The notes: generated by a model from the letters alone, not told the origin. DNA of 46,057 nt from Antarcticimicrobium sediminis (GCF_004348975.1 NZ_SMFP01000021.1:1-46057); one strand, 5' to 3'. Positions 1 to 9,223 are shown, counted from the first letter of the stretch. Numbers and translations: made by a program.

Positions 1-119
1 CAAGGCTTATCATCCCTGCGATATTTGAGGTCTCCGGGTTGCTAAGCCTTGCTGCCGCCGGCGCTCTTGGTGACATTCCTGCTTTGCGCAGTGGGTGACA
101 TTTCTGGATGGTTGCAACA
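1..119 (+). mobile_element. Terminal end of an ISNCY-like insertion sequence (partial)
   Basis: Two direct GGTGACATT motifs lie at 69-77 and 94-102, followed by a GGTTGCAACA tip at 110-119. Read on the minus strand this gives TGTTGCAACC, then AATGTCACC, then AATGTCACC about 25 bp on. The same architecture appears at the right edge of the window (45937-45989) in opposite orientation, so this is interpreted as the outgoing right end of an element whose transposase lies beyond position 1. No convincing transposase C-terminus can be read in the first 90 bases. The family name is inferred from the right-hand copy. Confidence 0.5.
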
Positions 120-144
120 TCTGTGCGGCGCGGCAGATTCTAAA

Positions 145-1208
145 CTGGGTTGCGACAAATCCCCTATCTTGCTGGAAAGCAAGGAGAACGGACAATGGCT
201 CACACAGAACTGGATTTGCTTGAAAGACGCACGATTGAGGACATGTTGAACGCGAAGATGCCGGTGAGCAAGATCGCGTCCGAAATTGGCAGACACCGCT
301 CGACGGTCTATCGCGAAATCAAGCGCAACGCCTTCACGGACGATGAATTGTCGTATCTGAATGGCTATTACGGGGTGAATGCGCAAAAAACAGCAGCGGC
401 CAGGCGCGCACGTCGACGCAAGCTGGTTCGCTTGGCAGACCTCCGCGACGCGGTAATTGCGCAGTTGAAGGAAGGCTGGTCGCCGGAACAGATCGCCGGG
501 CGTCTTGGCTTCGAAAACCGCCCTGTGCGCGTAAGCCATGAAACGATCTATGCCTATATCTATGGCCCGAACGGACAATCCGAAGAATTGGCGCGCTATC
601 TCCCAAGCCGCCGCAAGAAACGCAAACCGCGCTACGCTCGCAGGTCCCGCGGTCAGGTCTTTCCGCCAGAACGGTCCATTCATCAGCGTCCTGACTACGT
701 GAAATCGCGAGAAACATTCGGGGACTGGGAGGGTGATCTGATGATCTTCGAGCGCGCTCAGGGCAAGATGAACGTCGCGTCTCTGGTCGAGCGCAAGACC
801 CGGTATGCCGTGTTGTTCCGCAACAACGACCGCAGCTCGACCCACGTCATGCGGAAGTTGATGGATGTGATGGAGCCCCTGCCCCAGCCGGCACGCCGCT
901 CAATCACCTTCGACCGTGGCTTCGAGTTCCGCGAGTGGCGCAGGCTCAGGCCAGGTATCGGGACGGATGCCTGGTTCTGCGATCCCCAAGCCCCTTGGCA
1001 GAAGGGTTCGGTTGAAAACCTGAACAAACGCGCGCGTCGGTACCTGCCTCGGGACACGCAAGTGGCGGCGCTCTCAAATCGCTATATGAAGGCGATTTGC
1101 GACCGCCTGAACGGCACCCCCAGAAAGTGCTTGGGTTGGAGAACCCCGACCGAAGCCTTCAGAGAAGAGCTCATGAAACTGAGATAGTGGAAACCGTCGC
1201 AACGACCC
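145..1208 (+). mobile_element. IS30-family insertion sequence (limits approximate)
   Basis: The element is defined by the IS30-type transposase gene it contains. A short inverted repeat flanks the gene: GTTGCGAC at 149-156 on the left and GTCGCAAC at 1196-1203 on the right, embedded in longer imperfect similarity. Exact ends and target duplication could not be fixed by eye. The right end lies only about 25 bp from the glmM stop codon, so the element has landed just downstream of glmM without breaking it. Confidence 0.5.
195..1187 (+). CDS. IS30 family transposase
   Basis: DDE transposase of 330 aa that should catalyse excision and insertion of its own element. The N-terminus carries a helix-turn-helix region (residues about 5-45, with RHRSTVYREIKRN) typical of IS30 proteins. 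The catalytic core shows DWEGDLM (first Asp), ITFDRGFEF (second Asp) and WQKGSVENLN (Glu). The ATG at 195 is preferred over an in-frame TTG at 150 because AAGGAG lies at 181-186, nine bases upstream. Length is normal for the family and no frameshift is visible, so it may be active. It stands alone, upstream of the convergent glmM. Confidence 0.93.
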   Translation: MAHTELDLLERRTIEDMLNAKMPVSKIASEIGRHRSTVYREIKRNAFTDDELSYLNGYYGVNAQKTAAARRARRRKLVRLADLRDAVIAQLKEGWSPEQIAGRLGFENRPVRVSHETIYAYIYGPNGQSEELARYLPSRRKKRKPRYARRSRGQVFPPERSIHQRPDYVKSRETFGDWEGDLMIFERAQGKMNVASLVERKTRYAVLFRNNDRSSTHVMRKLMDVMEPLPQPARRSITFDRGFEFREWRRLRPGIGTDAWFCDPQAPWQKGSVENLNKRARRYLPRDTQVAALSNRYMKAICDRLNGTPRKCLGWRTPTEAFREELMKLR

Positions 1209-1232
1209 TTGAGCCTTCACGCGCGCCCGGTC

Positions 1233-2573
1233 TCAGGCGGCGCTGCGCACGCTTTGAACAATGCTGTCGAGCACCTTGTCGAGCAGGACCATGTCTTCGG
1301 CCTCGCCCATCACGCGGATCACCGGCTCGGTGCCGGATTTGCGGATCAGCAGCCGGCCTGCCGTGCCCAGGGCGGTTTCGCCTGCCGCGATCGCCTCTTG
1401 CACGGCCTCGGTCTCCAGCGGTGCGCTGCCCGGTGCAAACCGCACATTGACCAGCTTTTGCGGCACCGGTTCGAACACGCGGGCCAGTTTGCTGGCCGTC
1501 TTGCCGGTCTCGACCATCGCGGCAAGGAATTGCAGCCCGCCGATCAGCCCGTCGCCGGTGGTGGCGTAATCGCTCAGCACCAGATGGCCCGACTGTTCGC
1601 CGCCCAGATTGAAATCGCCCGCGCGCATGCGCTCGACCACATGGCGATCCCCGACGTCGGTGCGTTCCAGCCCGATGCCGCGCGTGGCCAGAAACCGTTC
1701 CAGCCCGAGATTGGACATCACCGTCGCCACCAGCGCCCCGCCCCGCAGCCGCCCGGCCTCGGCCCAGCGAGAGGCGATCAGCGCCATGATCTGGTCGCCG
1801 TCGGCCACCTGCCCGGCCTCGTCCAGCACGATCACCCGGTCGGCATCGCCATCAAGGCAGATGCCCACATCGGCGCGGGTCTCGCGCACCCGGCGCGCTG
1901 CCGCCTCCGGGTGGGTCGAGCCGCATTCGGCGTTGATGTTGAAGCCATCGGGCTCCACCCCCATCGGGATCACCTCGGCGCCCAGCTCCCATAAGACGGC
2001 GGGTGCTGTGCGATAGGCCGCGCCATTGGCGCAATCGACCACGATGCGCAGCCCGTCGAGCCGCCGCCCGGCGGGAAAGGTCGTCTTGGCATATTCGATA
2101 TAGCGCCCGCGCGCGTCCTCGAACCGCTTGGCCCGTCCGATCGAATCGGGCCGGGCCGGTGCGACACCGGCATTGAACAGGCGGGTGATCTCGGCCTCGG
2201 CGGCATCCGACAGCTTGAACCCGTCGGGGCCAAAGAACTTGATCCCGTTGTCATGCGCCGGGTTGTGGCTGGCCGAAATCATCACCCCCACGTCGGCGCG
2301 CAGCGAATGGGTCAGATAGCCCACCGCCGGGGTCGGCACCGGCCCCAGCAGAAAGACATTCATCCCGGTCGAGGTGAAGCCCGCGGTCAGCGCGGTTTCC
2401 AGCATATAGCCCGACAGCCGCGTGTCCTTGCCGATCACCACCCGGTGCTCCTGCTTGTCGGCGCGGAAATACCGCCCCGCCGCCGCCGCCAGCCGTAGCG
2501 CCGCATCCGCCGTCATCGGCCAGGAATTCGCCAGCCCGCGCACGCCGTCGGTGCCGAAAAGTCGCTCTGCCAT
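1233..2573 (-). CDS. glmM: Phosphoglucosamine mutase
   Basis: Converts glucosamine-6-phosphate to glucosamine-1-phosphate in the cytoplasm, on the route to UDP-GlcNAc. The 446-residue protein is full length. It starts with the family's [13 protein letters not shown], carries the phosphoserine loop ISASHNP (Ser about 102), the metal-binding CLDGDADRV loop and the C-terminal phosphate-binding [12 protein letters not shown]. It may also act loosely as a hexose phosphomutase for the other precursor pathways here, since no separate phosphomannomutase or phosphoglucomutase is visible; that is inference. It is divergent from galE (110 bp apart) and its 3' end is almost touched by the IS30 element. 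A glmM on a plasmid is unusual because the gene is normally chromosomal and essential; whether a second copy exists is unknown. Confidence 0.95.
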   Translation of the reverse strand: MAERLFGTDGVRGLANSWPMTADAALRLAAAAGRYFRADKQEHRVVIGKDTRLSGYMLETALTAGFTSTGMNVFLLGPVPTPAVGYLTHSLRADVGVMISASHNPAHDNGIKFFGPDGFKLSDAAEAEITRLFNAGVAPARPDSIGRAKRFEDARGRYIEYAKTTFPAGRRLDGLRIVVDCANGAAYRTAPAVLWELGAEVIPMGVEPDGFNINAECGSTHPEAAARRVRETRADVGICLDGDADRVIVLDEAGQVADGDQIMALIASRWAEAGRLRGGALVATVMSNLGLERFLATRGIGLERTDVGDRHVVERMRAGDFNLGGEQSGHLVLSDYATTGDGLIGGLQFLAAMVETGKTASKLARVFEPVPQKLVNVRFAPGSAPLETEAVQEAIAAGETALGTAGRLLIRKSGTEPVIRVMGEAEDMVLLDKVLDSIVQSVRSAA

Positions 2574-2606
2574 CGCTCACATCCCCTTGCCGCACCGCGC
2601 CGGCCA

Positions 2607-2633
2607 TTGTCTCTACGGCCCCCCGTCTATACG
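2607..2633 (+). promoter_or_regulatory. Possible sigma-70 promoter for galE
   Basis: TTGTCT (2607-2612) and TATACG (2628-2633) lie 15 bp apart in the glmM-galE divergent gap, about 50 bp before the galE start. The spacing is short, so this is tentative. Confidence 0.3.
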
Positions 2634-2683
2634 TATTGCGCCGGAACGCCAAGTTGCGGGAAACGATGCGCGAGGGAACACTC

Positions 2684-3697
2684 ATGAAGGTACTTGTCAC
2701 CGGAGGAGCGGGCTATATCGGCTCTCACACGCTGATCGAACTGCGGGCGCAGGGCCATGAGGTCTTTGTCGTCGACAACTTCGACAATTCCTCGCCCGAG
2801 GCGCTGGTTCGGGTCGGAGAACTGGTGCAGCAGGACATCCCCTATGCCGAGATGGATATCCGCGACACCGACGCCCTGGGCGCGCTGATGGAGCGCGAGC
2901 GCCCCGAGGCGGTGGTCCATTTCGCCGGGCTCAAGGCGGTGGGCGAATCCGAGCAAAAACCGCTGCTGTATTACGACGTCAACATCGCCGGCACGGTGAG
3001 CCTGTTGCAAAGCATGCGGCGTGCCGAGTGTCGCCGCATCGTGTTCTCCTCCTCCGCCACGGTCTATGGCGTGCCGCAATACCTGCCATTCGACGAGGCG
3101 CACCCCTGTGCCCCCAACAATGTCTATGGCCAGACCAAATACATGGCCGAACAGATCATCACCGACTGGCAGCGCGCCACCCCGGGGTCTGCGGCGGTGC
3201 TGCTGCGCTATTTCAACCCGGTCGGGGCCCATGTCTCGGGGCGGATCGGCGAGGATCCCAGCGATATTCCCAACAACCTGATGCCCTTCGTGGCGCAGGT
3301 GGCGATCGGTCGGCGCGACAGGTTGTCGGTCTTTGGCGATGATTACGACACCCCCGACGGCACCGGGGTGCGTGACTATATCCATGTGACAGATCTGGCC
3401 CGCGCCCATAGCGCCGCGCTGGAGTATGCCGCCCGTGAGCCCGGCACCGAGATCTTCAATGTCGGCACCGGTCAGGGCTATTCCGTGCTGGAGATGATCG
3501 CCGCCTTTGCCCGCGCCTCGGGCCGCGAGATCCCGCATGAGATCGCGGATCGCCGCCCCGGCGACATCGCCACTTCGCTGGCCGATCCGGCCCGGGCCAA
3601 TCGGCTGCTCAACTGGCGCGCCGCGCATGGGCTGGATGAGATGTGCGCCAGCACCTGGGCCTGGCAGTCAGGCAATCCGCAGGGCTATGGCGCCTGA
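2684..3697 (+). CDS. galE: UDP-glucose 4-epimerase
   Basis: Interconverts UDP-glucose and UDP-galactose with bound NAD, in the cytoplasm. Product of 337 aa. The N-terminal Rossmann motif is VTGGAGYIGSH, the Ser of the catalytic region lies in FSSSATVYG, and the Tyr/Lys pair is in NVYGQTKYMAE. The C-terminal part keeps GTGVRDYIHV. The ATG at 2684 puts the nucleotide-binding motif at the very N-terminus and has GAGGGA about 7 bases upstream; the frame is open back to 2636 but that extension is not GalE-like. UDP-Gal from this enzyme is the substrate of the UDP-galactopyranose mutase at 32.2-33.3 kb, linking the two ends of the cluster. Confidence 0.94.
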   Translation: MKVLVTGGAGYIGSHTLIELRAQGHEVFVVDNFDNSSPEALVRVGELVQQDIPYAEMDIRDTDALGALMERERPEAVVHFAGLKAVGESEQKPLLYYDVNIAGTVSLLQSMRRAECRRIVFSSSATVYGVPQYLPFDEAHPCAPNNVYGQTKYMAEQIITDWQRATPGSAAVLLRYFNPVGAHVSGRIGEDPSDIPNNLMPFVAQVAIGRRDRLSVFGDDYDTPDGTGVRDYIHVTDLARAHSAALEYAAREPGTEIFNVGTGQGYSVLEMIAAFARASGREIPHEIADRRPGDIATSLADPARANRLLNWRAAHGLDEMCASTWAWQSGNPQGYGA

Positions 3698-3780
3698 GCT
3701 GTCGGCGGCTATCTACGTAAACTGGGCTTCATAAACGGGGCTTTGTAAACCAAGCTGCCGCAAACGCGATCAGGACACGA

Positions 3781-3808
3781 AAAAAGGCAGGCCGCATTGG
3801 CCTGCCTT
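3781..3808 (-). terminator. Rho-independent terminator of the yjb-like genes
   Basis: A perfect 10-bp stem, AAGGCAGGCC (3784-3793) and GGCCTGCCTT (3799-3808) with a 5-base loop, is followed on the minus strand by a run of Ts (A-run at 3779-3783). It sits about 40 bp beyond the stop of the small YjbE-like gene and also separates it from convergent galE. Confidence 0.88.
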
Positions 3809-3846
3809 GATTTCATCACACCAGCCCCCGAGGGGGTCGCACCGAA

Positions 3847-4080
3847 TCAGTTGGTGGTGGTGGTGGTCGTGGTGCCGCTTTCGTCGTCATTGGAAACGAT
3901 CAGGCCCATACCGAGCACGCCCAAGCCGATTGCGGCCAGCGTGGTGGTGGTCAGCGTGGTGCCCCCGACCACGACAACGTTGCCCCCGGCTGCCGGCGGC
4001 GCCGGCGGCGTGGTCTGGGCAATGGCGGCGGTCGACAGGCCGAAGGTGGCGGCGACCAGTGCGGCAATCATCTTGTTCAT
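3847..4080 (-). CDS. Small secreted Thr/Gly/Val-rich protein (YjbE/GfcA-like)
   Basis: Product of 77 aa. It has a signal peptide (MNKMIAALVAATFGLSTAAIAQ, cleavage likely after AIAQ), a Pro/Ala/Gly linker, a second hydrophobic stretch (LAAIGLGVLGMGLIV) and a tail of seven threonines and an Asn. Size, composition and position after yjbF/yjbH-like genes match the small YjbE/GfcA proteins of exopolysaccharide operons, whose function is not well defined; sequence identity is too low to assert orthology. The ATG at 4080 is chosen because it begins the signal peptide; an upstream ATG at 4095 is less fitting. It has its own promoter (4113-4141) and a strong terminator, suggesting high separate expression. 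The Thr tail is encoded by a run of TGG/GGT triplets prone to slippage. Confidence 0.7.
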   Translation of the reverse strand: MNKMIAALVAATFGLSTAAIAQTTPPAPPAAGGNVVVVGGTTLTTTTLAAIGLGVLGMGLIVSNDDESGTTTTTTTN

Positions 4081-4112
4081 AATACAAAACCTCATTGGCT
4101 GATTTAGCTTAA

Positions 4113-4141
4113 TTTGTAGCGCAGTTTTGACACCATATCAA
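4113..4141 (-). promoter_or_regulatory. Promoter of the small YjbE-like gene
   Basis: On the minus strand TTGATA (4141-4136) is followed by a 17-bp spacer and TACAAA (4118-4113). Transcription would start about 25 bp before the ATG at 4080. It lies in an AT-rich stretch in the 123-bp gap after yjbF, which explains why the small gene is separated from the coupled yjbH-yjbF pair. Confidence 0.55.
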
Positions 4142-4203
4142 CGCGCAGCATCATTCCCGTCCCCCACACAGGCGCTTTTCTTCCCGGCGGGCGGCTCTTG
4201 TGC

Positions 4204-4917
4204 CTATTTTACCAGCCGGCGCAGGCTGAGATACCCCAGATGCGGACCGGCCCATTGGCGTGATTTCCAGATGATGCCGGCGCGCGGATCGGTCCAGTAG
4301 TCATTCACCACCCGACCGCCGCCGCCTTCGCAGCGCTGCTGCAGATGGTGGGTGGCGTGGCGCCTCTCGACGATCTCGATGGTTTCGGGGCCCAGATCGA
4401 CCAGCTCGCAGCTCAACGTCAGGGCGGTTTCGCGATAGTCGAGGTTGCGAATCATCTGCAGGTGTTCGCCGCCGCTGGCCGGGCCGGGCTGCCCGTCCAC
4501 CACCTGCACCGCGCTGGAGAGCAGATCCCCGCCCAGCCCCCGTGTGGCGATCAGCACGCCGTTGCGCAGGCTGAGGGTCACGTTGCTGTCCTCGGTGTTC
4601 CATTGCTCGATCCGGCCGGGGCTGCTGTCGCTACGCTCCAGCGTGCGGAACAGAAACGCCCAGTCATCGCGTCGTTCTACCGTCACCTCCAGCACCGGCA
4701 CTGTGACCGTGTCCAGCGCCGCGCGGGTGAGCGGCGGGCGCGTTGGCGCGGCGGTACCGCGGGCCTTGCGCGCGATCTGCCCGACCGAACCGCGCGCCGC
4801 GTTCAGCAGTTGCAATTGCGTCGGTGGCGCGTCGGTGCCGCGACTACAGCCCGCCAGCGCCAGCAGCGCCGCGGCCCCCAGCCCGGCGAGACGCCGCAGC
4901 AGACGATTGCGGCTCAT
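4204..4917 (-). CDS. yjbF: YjbF/GfcB family outer-membrane lipoprotein
   Basis: Lipoprotein of 237 aa from the YjbF (GfcB, group 4 capsule) family, associated with exopolysaccharide production or secretion; the biochemical role in the family is unclear. The N-terminus has a basic region, a hydrophobic core and a lipobox LALAGC with Cys24. The mature part carries WAFLFRTLERSDS, a family-like RNGVLIATRGLGGDLLSS segment and a C-terminal GIIWKSRQWAGP. The start at 4917 is supported by an ATGA overlap with the yjbH stop (4914-4916), indicating translational coupling; an in-frame ATG at 4935 is possible. No YjbG/GfcC-like gene is found beside it. Confidence 0.82.
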   Translation of the reverse strand: MSRNRLLRRLAGLGAAALLALAGCSRGTDAPPTQLQLLNAARGSVGQIARKARGTAAPTRPPLTRAALDTVTVPVLEVTVERRDDWAFLFRTLERSDSSPGRIEQWNTEDSNVTLSLRNGVLIATRGLGGDLLSSAVQVVDGQPGPASGGEHLQMIRNLDYRETALTLSCELVDLGPETIEIVERRHATHHLQQRCEGGGGRVVNDYWTDPRAGIIWKSRQWAGPHLGYLSLRRLVK

Positions 4918-7154
4918 TCCCAGACCCTCGCCCATTCCGCCTCCAGCCCGCTGCGATGCGCCTCACGTACCTGATCATACAGTCGGCCCGGCACATGCAC
5001 CCGCTGGCCACCGTCGCGCTGCACCGGTCGAATCACCAGCCCCAGCCCGGCGCGGCTGGGCTTGCCCAGCAGCGAACTCAACGGGATGCGGAACCGCAGA
5101 CCCTTGTCGAACGAGCCTTCCCCGAAATCCGCCGCCGAGACATTGGTCTGGCTGAAGAAGCCGCCAAAGCTCCAGCCATTGGCAAAGGTCCGGTCGATCG
5201 AGAAGGTGGCCCCGACATCCCCGGCCAGATAGCGCCCGACATCGACCTGCGCCGCATAGCCCTTGCCCAGATCCAGATAGGCCGAGGCATGGCCGGTGAA
5301 CACGTCGTAATCCTGGAAGCCAAAGCGCTGGTCGTAATCACGCTGGATCACGTAATTACCCTCCAGCCCCAGTCCCAGACGGCTGCCCACCGGTTTCCAC
5401 AGGATTTCCCCCGAGAGCCCGCCATACATCGCTTCGAAATAGCCCAGGCTCAGCCGCGCATAAAGGTTGCGACCCGGCCGCCATTGCCGTGCCACATACA
5501 GGTTTTCCAGCGTGGTGGCCTCCTGCGCGTACAGCGTGGCGTCGGTGCGCACATGCGCCAGCACCGAATTCGACAACCGCCCGTCCTTGATATTGCCCCA
5601 GACCCGCTGGCGCAGCTTGCCCGAAATCCGCCAGCCCGGCGCCGGGCGGTAGGTGGCGCGCAGGTCGACCCCCAGATCCAGCCGGAACGGCAGCGAGGGG
5701 TCGAAATAGGACGGCGAGGCGTATTGCACCACAGACCAGCTGAAATCAGGATACAGCCCGGGGCCGGCCATCGCCGTCGGGCCCGGCTTGCCCGCGGCGT
5801 CGGCAAAGCCGGCCACCGCCAGCAGCGCGGCGCTGCTGCGGGGATCGAATTCCAGCGCCTCCAGATCCGAGCGCCGCAGAATCACCGCCGAAAGCGCCAT
5901 ACCGTCCGAGACCGGCACCAGCCGGAAGGTCTCGACCGAGGCCGGCATGGTTGCCGCCAGCGCCCGCGCGGCGCGGCCCACGGCCGCCGCCTGCGCGGTA
6001 TAGCGTGGGTTGCGATAGCGCAGTTCGGCCGTCTCGGCGCCCACCTCCAGCGATTCAAGCACCAGCCCGTCGCGTTTGAGAGTCTCGGCCAGCCGCGCGC
6101 GCAGGCCCTGCAAGGTCTCGCCGCTGTCCACCCAGGCGGTGTCCCAGCTTTCAGGCGGGCCGGCCCACTGCTCACGCGGCTGCACCGGATAGGGCGCGGG
6201 CACCGCCAGCCGGGTGACCGGGTGGCGCGGGTTGAGCTGGATCTGCGCCGACAGCCCGATCTCGGACCCATACAGGTAATAGGCCCCCAGCCGGGTCGCG
6301 GGCTTCCACTGGTATTCGACCCCGAAATTGAATGGCGAGCGCCGGGTGAACGACGAAGTCGTCTGCGTCTCGGTGACGTAAGTATCCGAGGAATATTCCA
6401 GCTTCAGCCCCAGCTTGTCGTTGGGGCGCCACTCGAGGCCGCCGAACAGCGCATAGGGTCCGCGAAACCACTGGTCATAGGAGGGCTCACCGCCGCGGCT
6501 GGTGGCGCCGGAATAGGTTGGGCGGCGGCCCAGAGAGCCGATGCTGTTATAAGAGCCCAACCGCCCCCAGCCGACACCGCCGGTGAGCATCAACCGCCCG
6601 CCGTCGCGCGCCAACCCACCCCAAGCCGGGGTGCGAAAGCTTTTGCTGGCAACGATATATTCCGCCCCGAACAGGCCGGTGCCGCTGAAATCCTGCAACC
6701 CCAAAGCAACCTGTGGCCGATAGCGCCCCTCGCGCCAAAGCCGGAAGCGGACATCGAAACTGCGGTCGTAATAGGTCTTGAACCCGAACAGGTTCAGGTT
6801 CCGCATCTGGTGATAGCGAAAGCTCCCCGACATCCAGGGCGTGGCCTGAAAGGTCAGGGTGATCCGGTTCTGGCCGCCGAACCCGGACAGGGTGGTGGCA
6901 AAGGTGCCGTCTGGCAACATCTCGGCCGAGGGCATGTCGATGCCACCGGGCGAGCCGTAAAAGTTCAGGCTGGTGGCGGGCAGCGGGGTAAAGCTGGGCT
7001 CCTCCGAGCCGATATCGGGCGGCAGGGCGCCGTCCTCGGCCAGATTTTGGCTGATACCCTGTGTCGCAACGGCTCCCGCCAGCACCACGGCCGCCGCCGC
7101 CGCCCGCAACAGGGCGGCTCCGGATCGGCGGCAGCGGAGAATCGGCTGGGACAT
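4914..7154 (-). CDS. yjbH: YjbH-domain outer-membrane exopolysaccharide protein
   Basis: Large (746 aa) YjbH/GfcD family protein, predicted to form an outer-membrane beta-barrel involved in exopolysaccharide export. The start at 7154 places a signal peptide first (hydrophobic stretch ALLRAAAAAVVLAGAVATQG at residues about 14-33). The early part contains the family hallmark NFYGSPGGIDMPSAEM, and many alternating aromatic strands follow (for example DKLGLKLEYSSDTY and YVIQRDYDQRFGFQDYD). The frame stays open upstream to 7352, but that part is Arg/Pro-rich and lacks secretion features. It is the first gene of a coupled yjbH-yjbF pair. It probably acts with the lipoprotein and the small secreted protein to release or anchor a polymer, which is inference. 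Confidence 0.85.
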   Translation of the reverse strand: MSQPILRCRRSGAALLRAAAAAVVLAGAVATQGISQNLAEDGALPPDIGSEEPSFTPLPATSLNFYGSPGGIDMPSAEMLPDGTFATTLSGFGGQNRITLTFQATPWMSGSFRYHQMRNLNLFGFKTYYDRSFDVRFRLWREGRYRPQVALGLQDFSGTGLFGAEYIVASKSFRTPAWGGLARDGGRLMLTGGVGWGRLGSYNSIGSLGRRPTYSGATSRGGEPSYDQWFRGPYALFGGLEWRPNDKLGLKLEYSSDTYVTETQTTSSFTRRSPFNFGVEYQWKPATRLGAYYLYGSEIGLSAQIQLNPRHPVTRLAVPAPYPVQPREQWAGPPESWDTAWVDSGETLQGLRARLAETLKRDGLVLESLEVGAETAELRYRNPRYTAQAAAVGRAARALAATMPASVETFRLVPVSDGMALSAVILRRSDLEALEFDPRSSAALLAVAGFADAAGKPGPTAMAGPGLYPDFSWSVVQYASPSYFDPSLPFRLDLGVDLRATYRPAPGWRISGKLRQRVWGNIKDGRLSNSVLAHVRTDATLYAQEATTLENLYVARQWRPGRNLYARLSLGYFEAMYGGLSGEILWKPVGSRLGLGLEGNYVIQRDYDQRFGFQDYDVFTGHASAYLDLGKGYAAQVDVGRYLAGDVGATFSIDRTFANGWSFGGFFSQTNVSAADFGEGSFDKGLRFRIPLSSLLGKPSRAGLGLVIRPVQRDGGQRVHVPGRLYDQVREAHRSGLEAEWARVWE

Positions 7155-7348
7155 GGGTTTGACCTGTTGCAACGGTTCTGACGGGTTAGACCATAAAGCC
7201 GCAAAGCGGATCAACGCCAACCGCCCCCGCGACGGCGCAGGCCGGACCGGGCGCGGCTTTGCGGTGACAGGTCGCCTGAGGGCGACACAAGCGGGGCAAG
7301 ACCGGGAAACGACAGCAGAACAGGTGGGAGAACAGGCGATGGGGCGCC

Positions 7349-9223
7349 TCACAGGCGTTTGCGCCCGGCCCCGTTTTCGCCATAGCCCTCGACCCAGCGG
7401 GCGATCAGGGCGCGGGCCGCGCCCTCGTCGCCGCTGGCCAGCGCCTGGCGCAGCCCGCGCAACAGGCTCGCCACCTCGATTTCGGACAGGTGCTTTTCAT
7501 GCGTGCAGAAGATTTTCTGATAGCGGGTGCCGATCAGATCGCCGTTCAGCGTCAGCTCCTCCTCCAGCTTTTCGCCGGGGCGCAGCCCGATGATCTCGAT
7601 CTCGATATCGCCATCGGGATTGACCTCGTCGCGCACGCTATAGCCGGCGCTTTCGATCACCTGACGCGCCAGCTGCAGGATCGGCACCGGCTTACCCATA
7701 TCAAGCACAAAAACCTCGCCGCCCTGCGCCACCGCCCCGGCCTTGAGCACCAGCTGCACCGCCTCGCGGATGGTCATGAAGAAGCGTTTGACGCGCACGT
7801 CGGTCACCGTCACCGGGCCGCCACGGCTGACCTGGTCCTGAAACAGCGGCACCACCGAGCCAGACGAGCCCAGCACATTGCCGAACCGCACCATGGTGAA
7901 CACCGTCTCAGCATGCCGGGTGGCCAGGTCCTGCACCACCAGCTCGGCCATCCGCTTGCTGGCCCCCATCACATTGGCCGGCCGCACCGCCTTGTCCGAC
8001 GAGATCAGGATGAAACGCTCCACCCCTGCCGCCGACGCTTCGCGCGCCAGCGTCCGGGTGCCAAGGACATTGTTGGCCAGACCGGGCAGCGGGTTGGCCT
8101 CGACCAGCGGCACATGCTTATAGGCCGCCGCATGCAGCACCACCTGCACGTGATGGTCCGCCAGCACCTTGCGCACCTGACGGGCATCGGTGACCGATCC
8201 CAGCACCGGCACGATCTCGACCCCCATCCCCTCGGTGAGGTGGGTCAGCTCCTGATGCACGGTATAGAGCGCCAGTTCCGACAGTTCATAAAGCACCAGC
8301 CGCGTCGGCCGGCAGTTCATAATCTGGCGACACAGTTCCGAACCAATCGAGCCGCCGGCGCCAGAGACCAGCACGCTGCGCCCGACATAGCTTTGGCAGG
8401 CTTTCTCCAGCCCGCCATCGGCGGATTTGCGGCCCAGAAAGTTCTGCGGCGCCACCGGGGTCAGCTTGTCGATCAGCGCCTCTTCACCGATCAGCTGCGC
8501 GAACGAGGGCAGCACCTGCACCTCCAGCCCCATCTTTTGCAGCCGCCGGGCAATCTGTGCCTGTTTCGGGGGCGACAGCGAGGGCATCGCCAACACCACC
8601 CGGCTGATCCGACGATCCCGCACCAACTGGGTGATGCGCGCCGGCGGATGTACCGGCAACCCGGCCAGCAGCATGCCCTGCAGCGAGGTGTTGTCATCGA
8701 CAAAGGCGACCGGATCGATGCTGTCATGGGCGCTCAACGCCTGCGCCAGCTGGGTGCCGGTGGTGCCGGCCCCATAGATCAGCACCCGGCTGCGCGGCTC
8801 TGCCCGGCGATACATCGCAGTTACCACCTGCAGCAGCACGATCCGCACCGCCACCACGAAGATGAAATAGCACAGCCCAAAGATCACATGGGTGCCGATC
8901 GGCAGCTTCAGCCCGGCGATCCACGACAGCCCCGCCAGTGCGACCGAGAGCCCCAGCGCATAAAGTGCGGTCAGGCCGATGCCGAATCGCTCATAGGCTT
9001 TCAGCTGGATATTGGGCAGGCCCAGCGATTTCGACAGCGCCGCCGCGATCAACAGCAGATAGGGCAGGATCGGCAGGCTGACCCGCAGCGTCTCCAGCGC
9101 CGAGGTGGGCAGCACCTGCACCCCATAGGTCAAAATCAGCGCAGCCGGGATCAGCGCCAGGTCGATGCCCAGAAACACATAAGCCCGCTGGCTGCGCGAC
9201 AAGGCGCTGAGCAGTTTCAGCAT
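7349..9223 (-). CDS. Membrane-bound nucleotide-sugar 4,6-dehydratase (CapD/WbpM type)
   Basis: Polysaccharide biosynthesis protein of 624 aa. The N-terminus has about four membrane helices (residues about 10-135). A first Rossmann-like domain follows (GAGTTG at 151-156), then the catalytic short-chain dehydrogenase domain with GAGGSIG (288-294), FILISSDKAVRP and VMGASKRMAE. In the last motif Met replaces the usual catalytic Tyr, as in the large WbpM/CapD dehydratases. Known members convert UDP-GlcNAc to the 4-keto-6-deoxy form, the first step to QuiNAc, FucNAc or bacillosamine sugars; no partner aminotransferase is in the window, so the final product is unknown. The start at 9223 is chosen for GGGGAG upstream. 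It has its own promoter (9320-9347) downstream of galU. Confidence 0.88.
   Translation of the reverse strand: MLKLLSALSRSQRAYVFLGIDLALIPAALILTYGVQVLPTSALETLRVSLPILPYLLLIAAALSKSLGLPNIQLKAYERFGIGLTALYALGLSVALAGLSWIAGLKLPIGTHVIFGLCYFIFVVAVRIVLLQVVTAMYRRAEPRSRVLIYGAGTTGTQLAQALSAHDSIDPVAFVDDNTSLQGMLLAGLPVHPPARITQLVRDRRISRVVLAMPSLSPPKQAQIARRLQKMGLEVQVLPSFAQLIGEEALIDKLTPVAPQNFLGRKSADGGLEKACQSYVGRSVLVSGAGGSIGSELCRQIMNCRPTRLVLYELSELALYTVHQELTHLTEGMGVEIVPVLGSVTDARQVRKVLADHHVQVVLHAAAYKHVPLVEANPLPGLANNVLGTRTLAREASAAGVERFILISSDKAVRPANVMGASKRMAELVVQDLATRHAETVFTMVRFGNVLGSSGSVVPLFQDQVSRGGPVTVTDVRVKRFFMTIREAVQLVLKAGAVAQGGEVFVLDMGKPVPILQLARQVIESAGYSVRDEVNPDGDIEIEIIGLRPGEKLEEELTLNGDLIGTRYQKIFCTHEKHLSEIEVASLLRGLRQALASGDEGAARALIARWVEGYGENGAGRKRL

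Noticed and set aside
4743-7181. 812-codon plus-strand frame
   Set aside because: Antisense to yjbH, low-complexity Arg/Pro/Gln composition, no domain.
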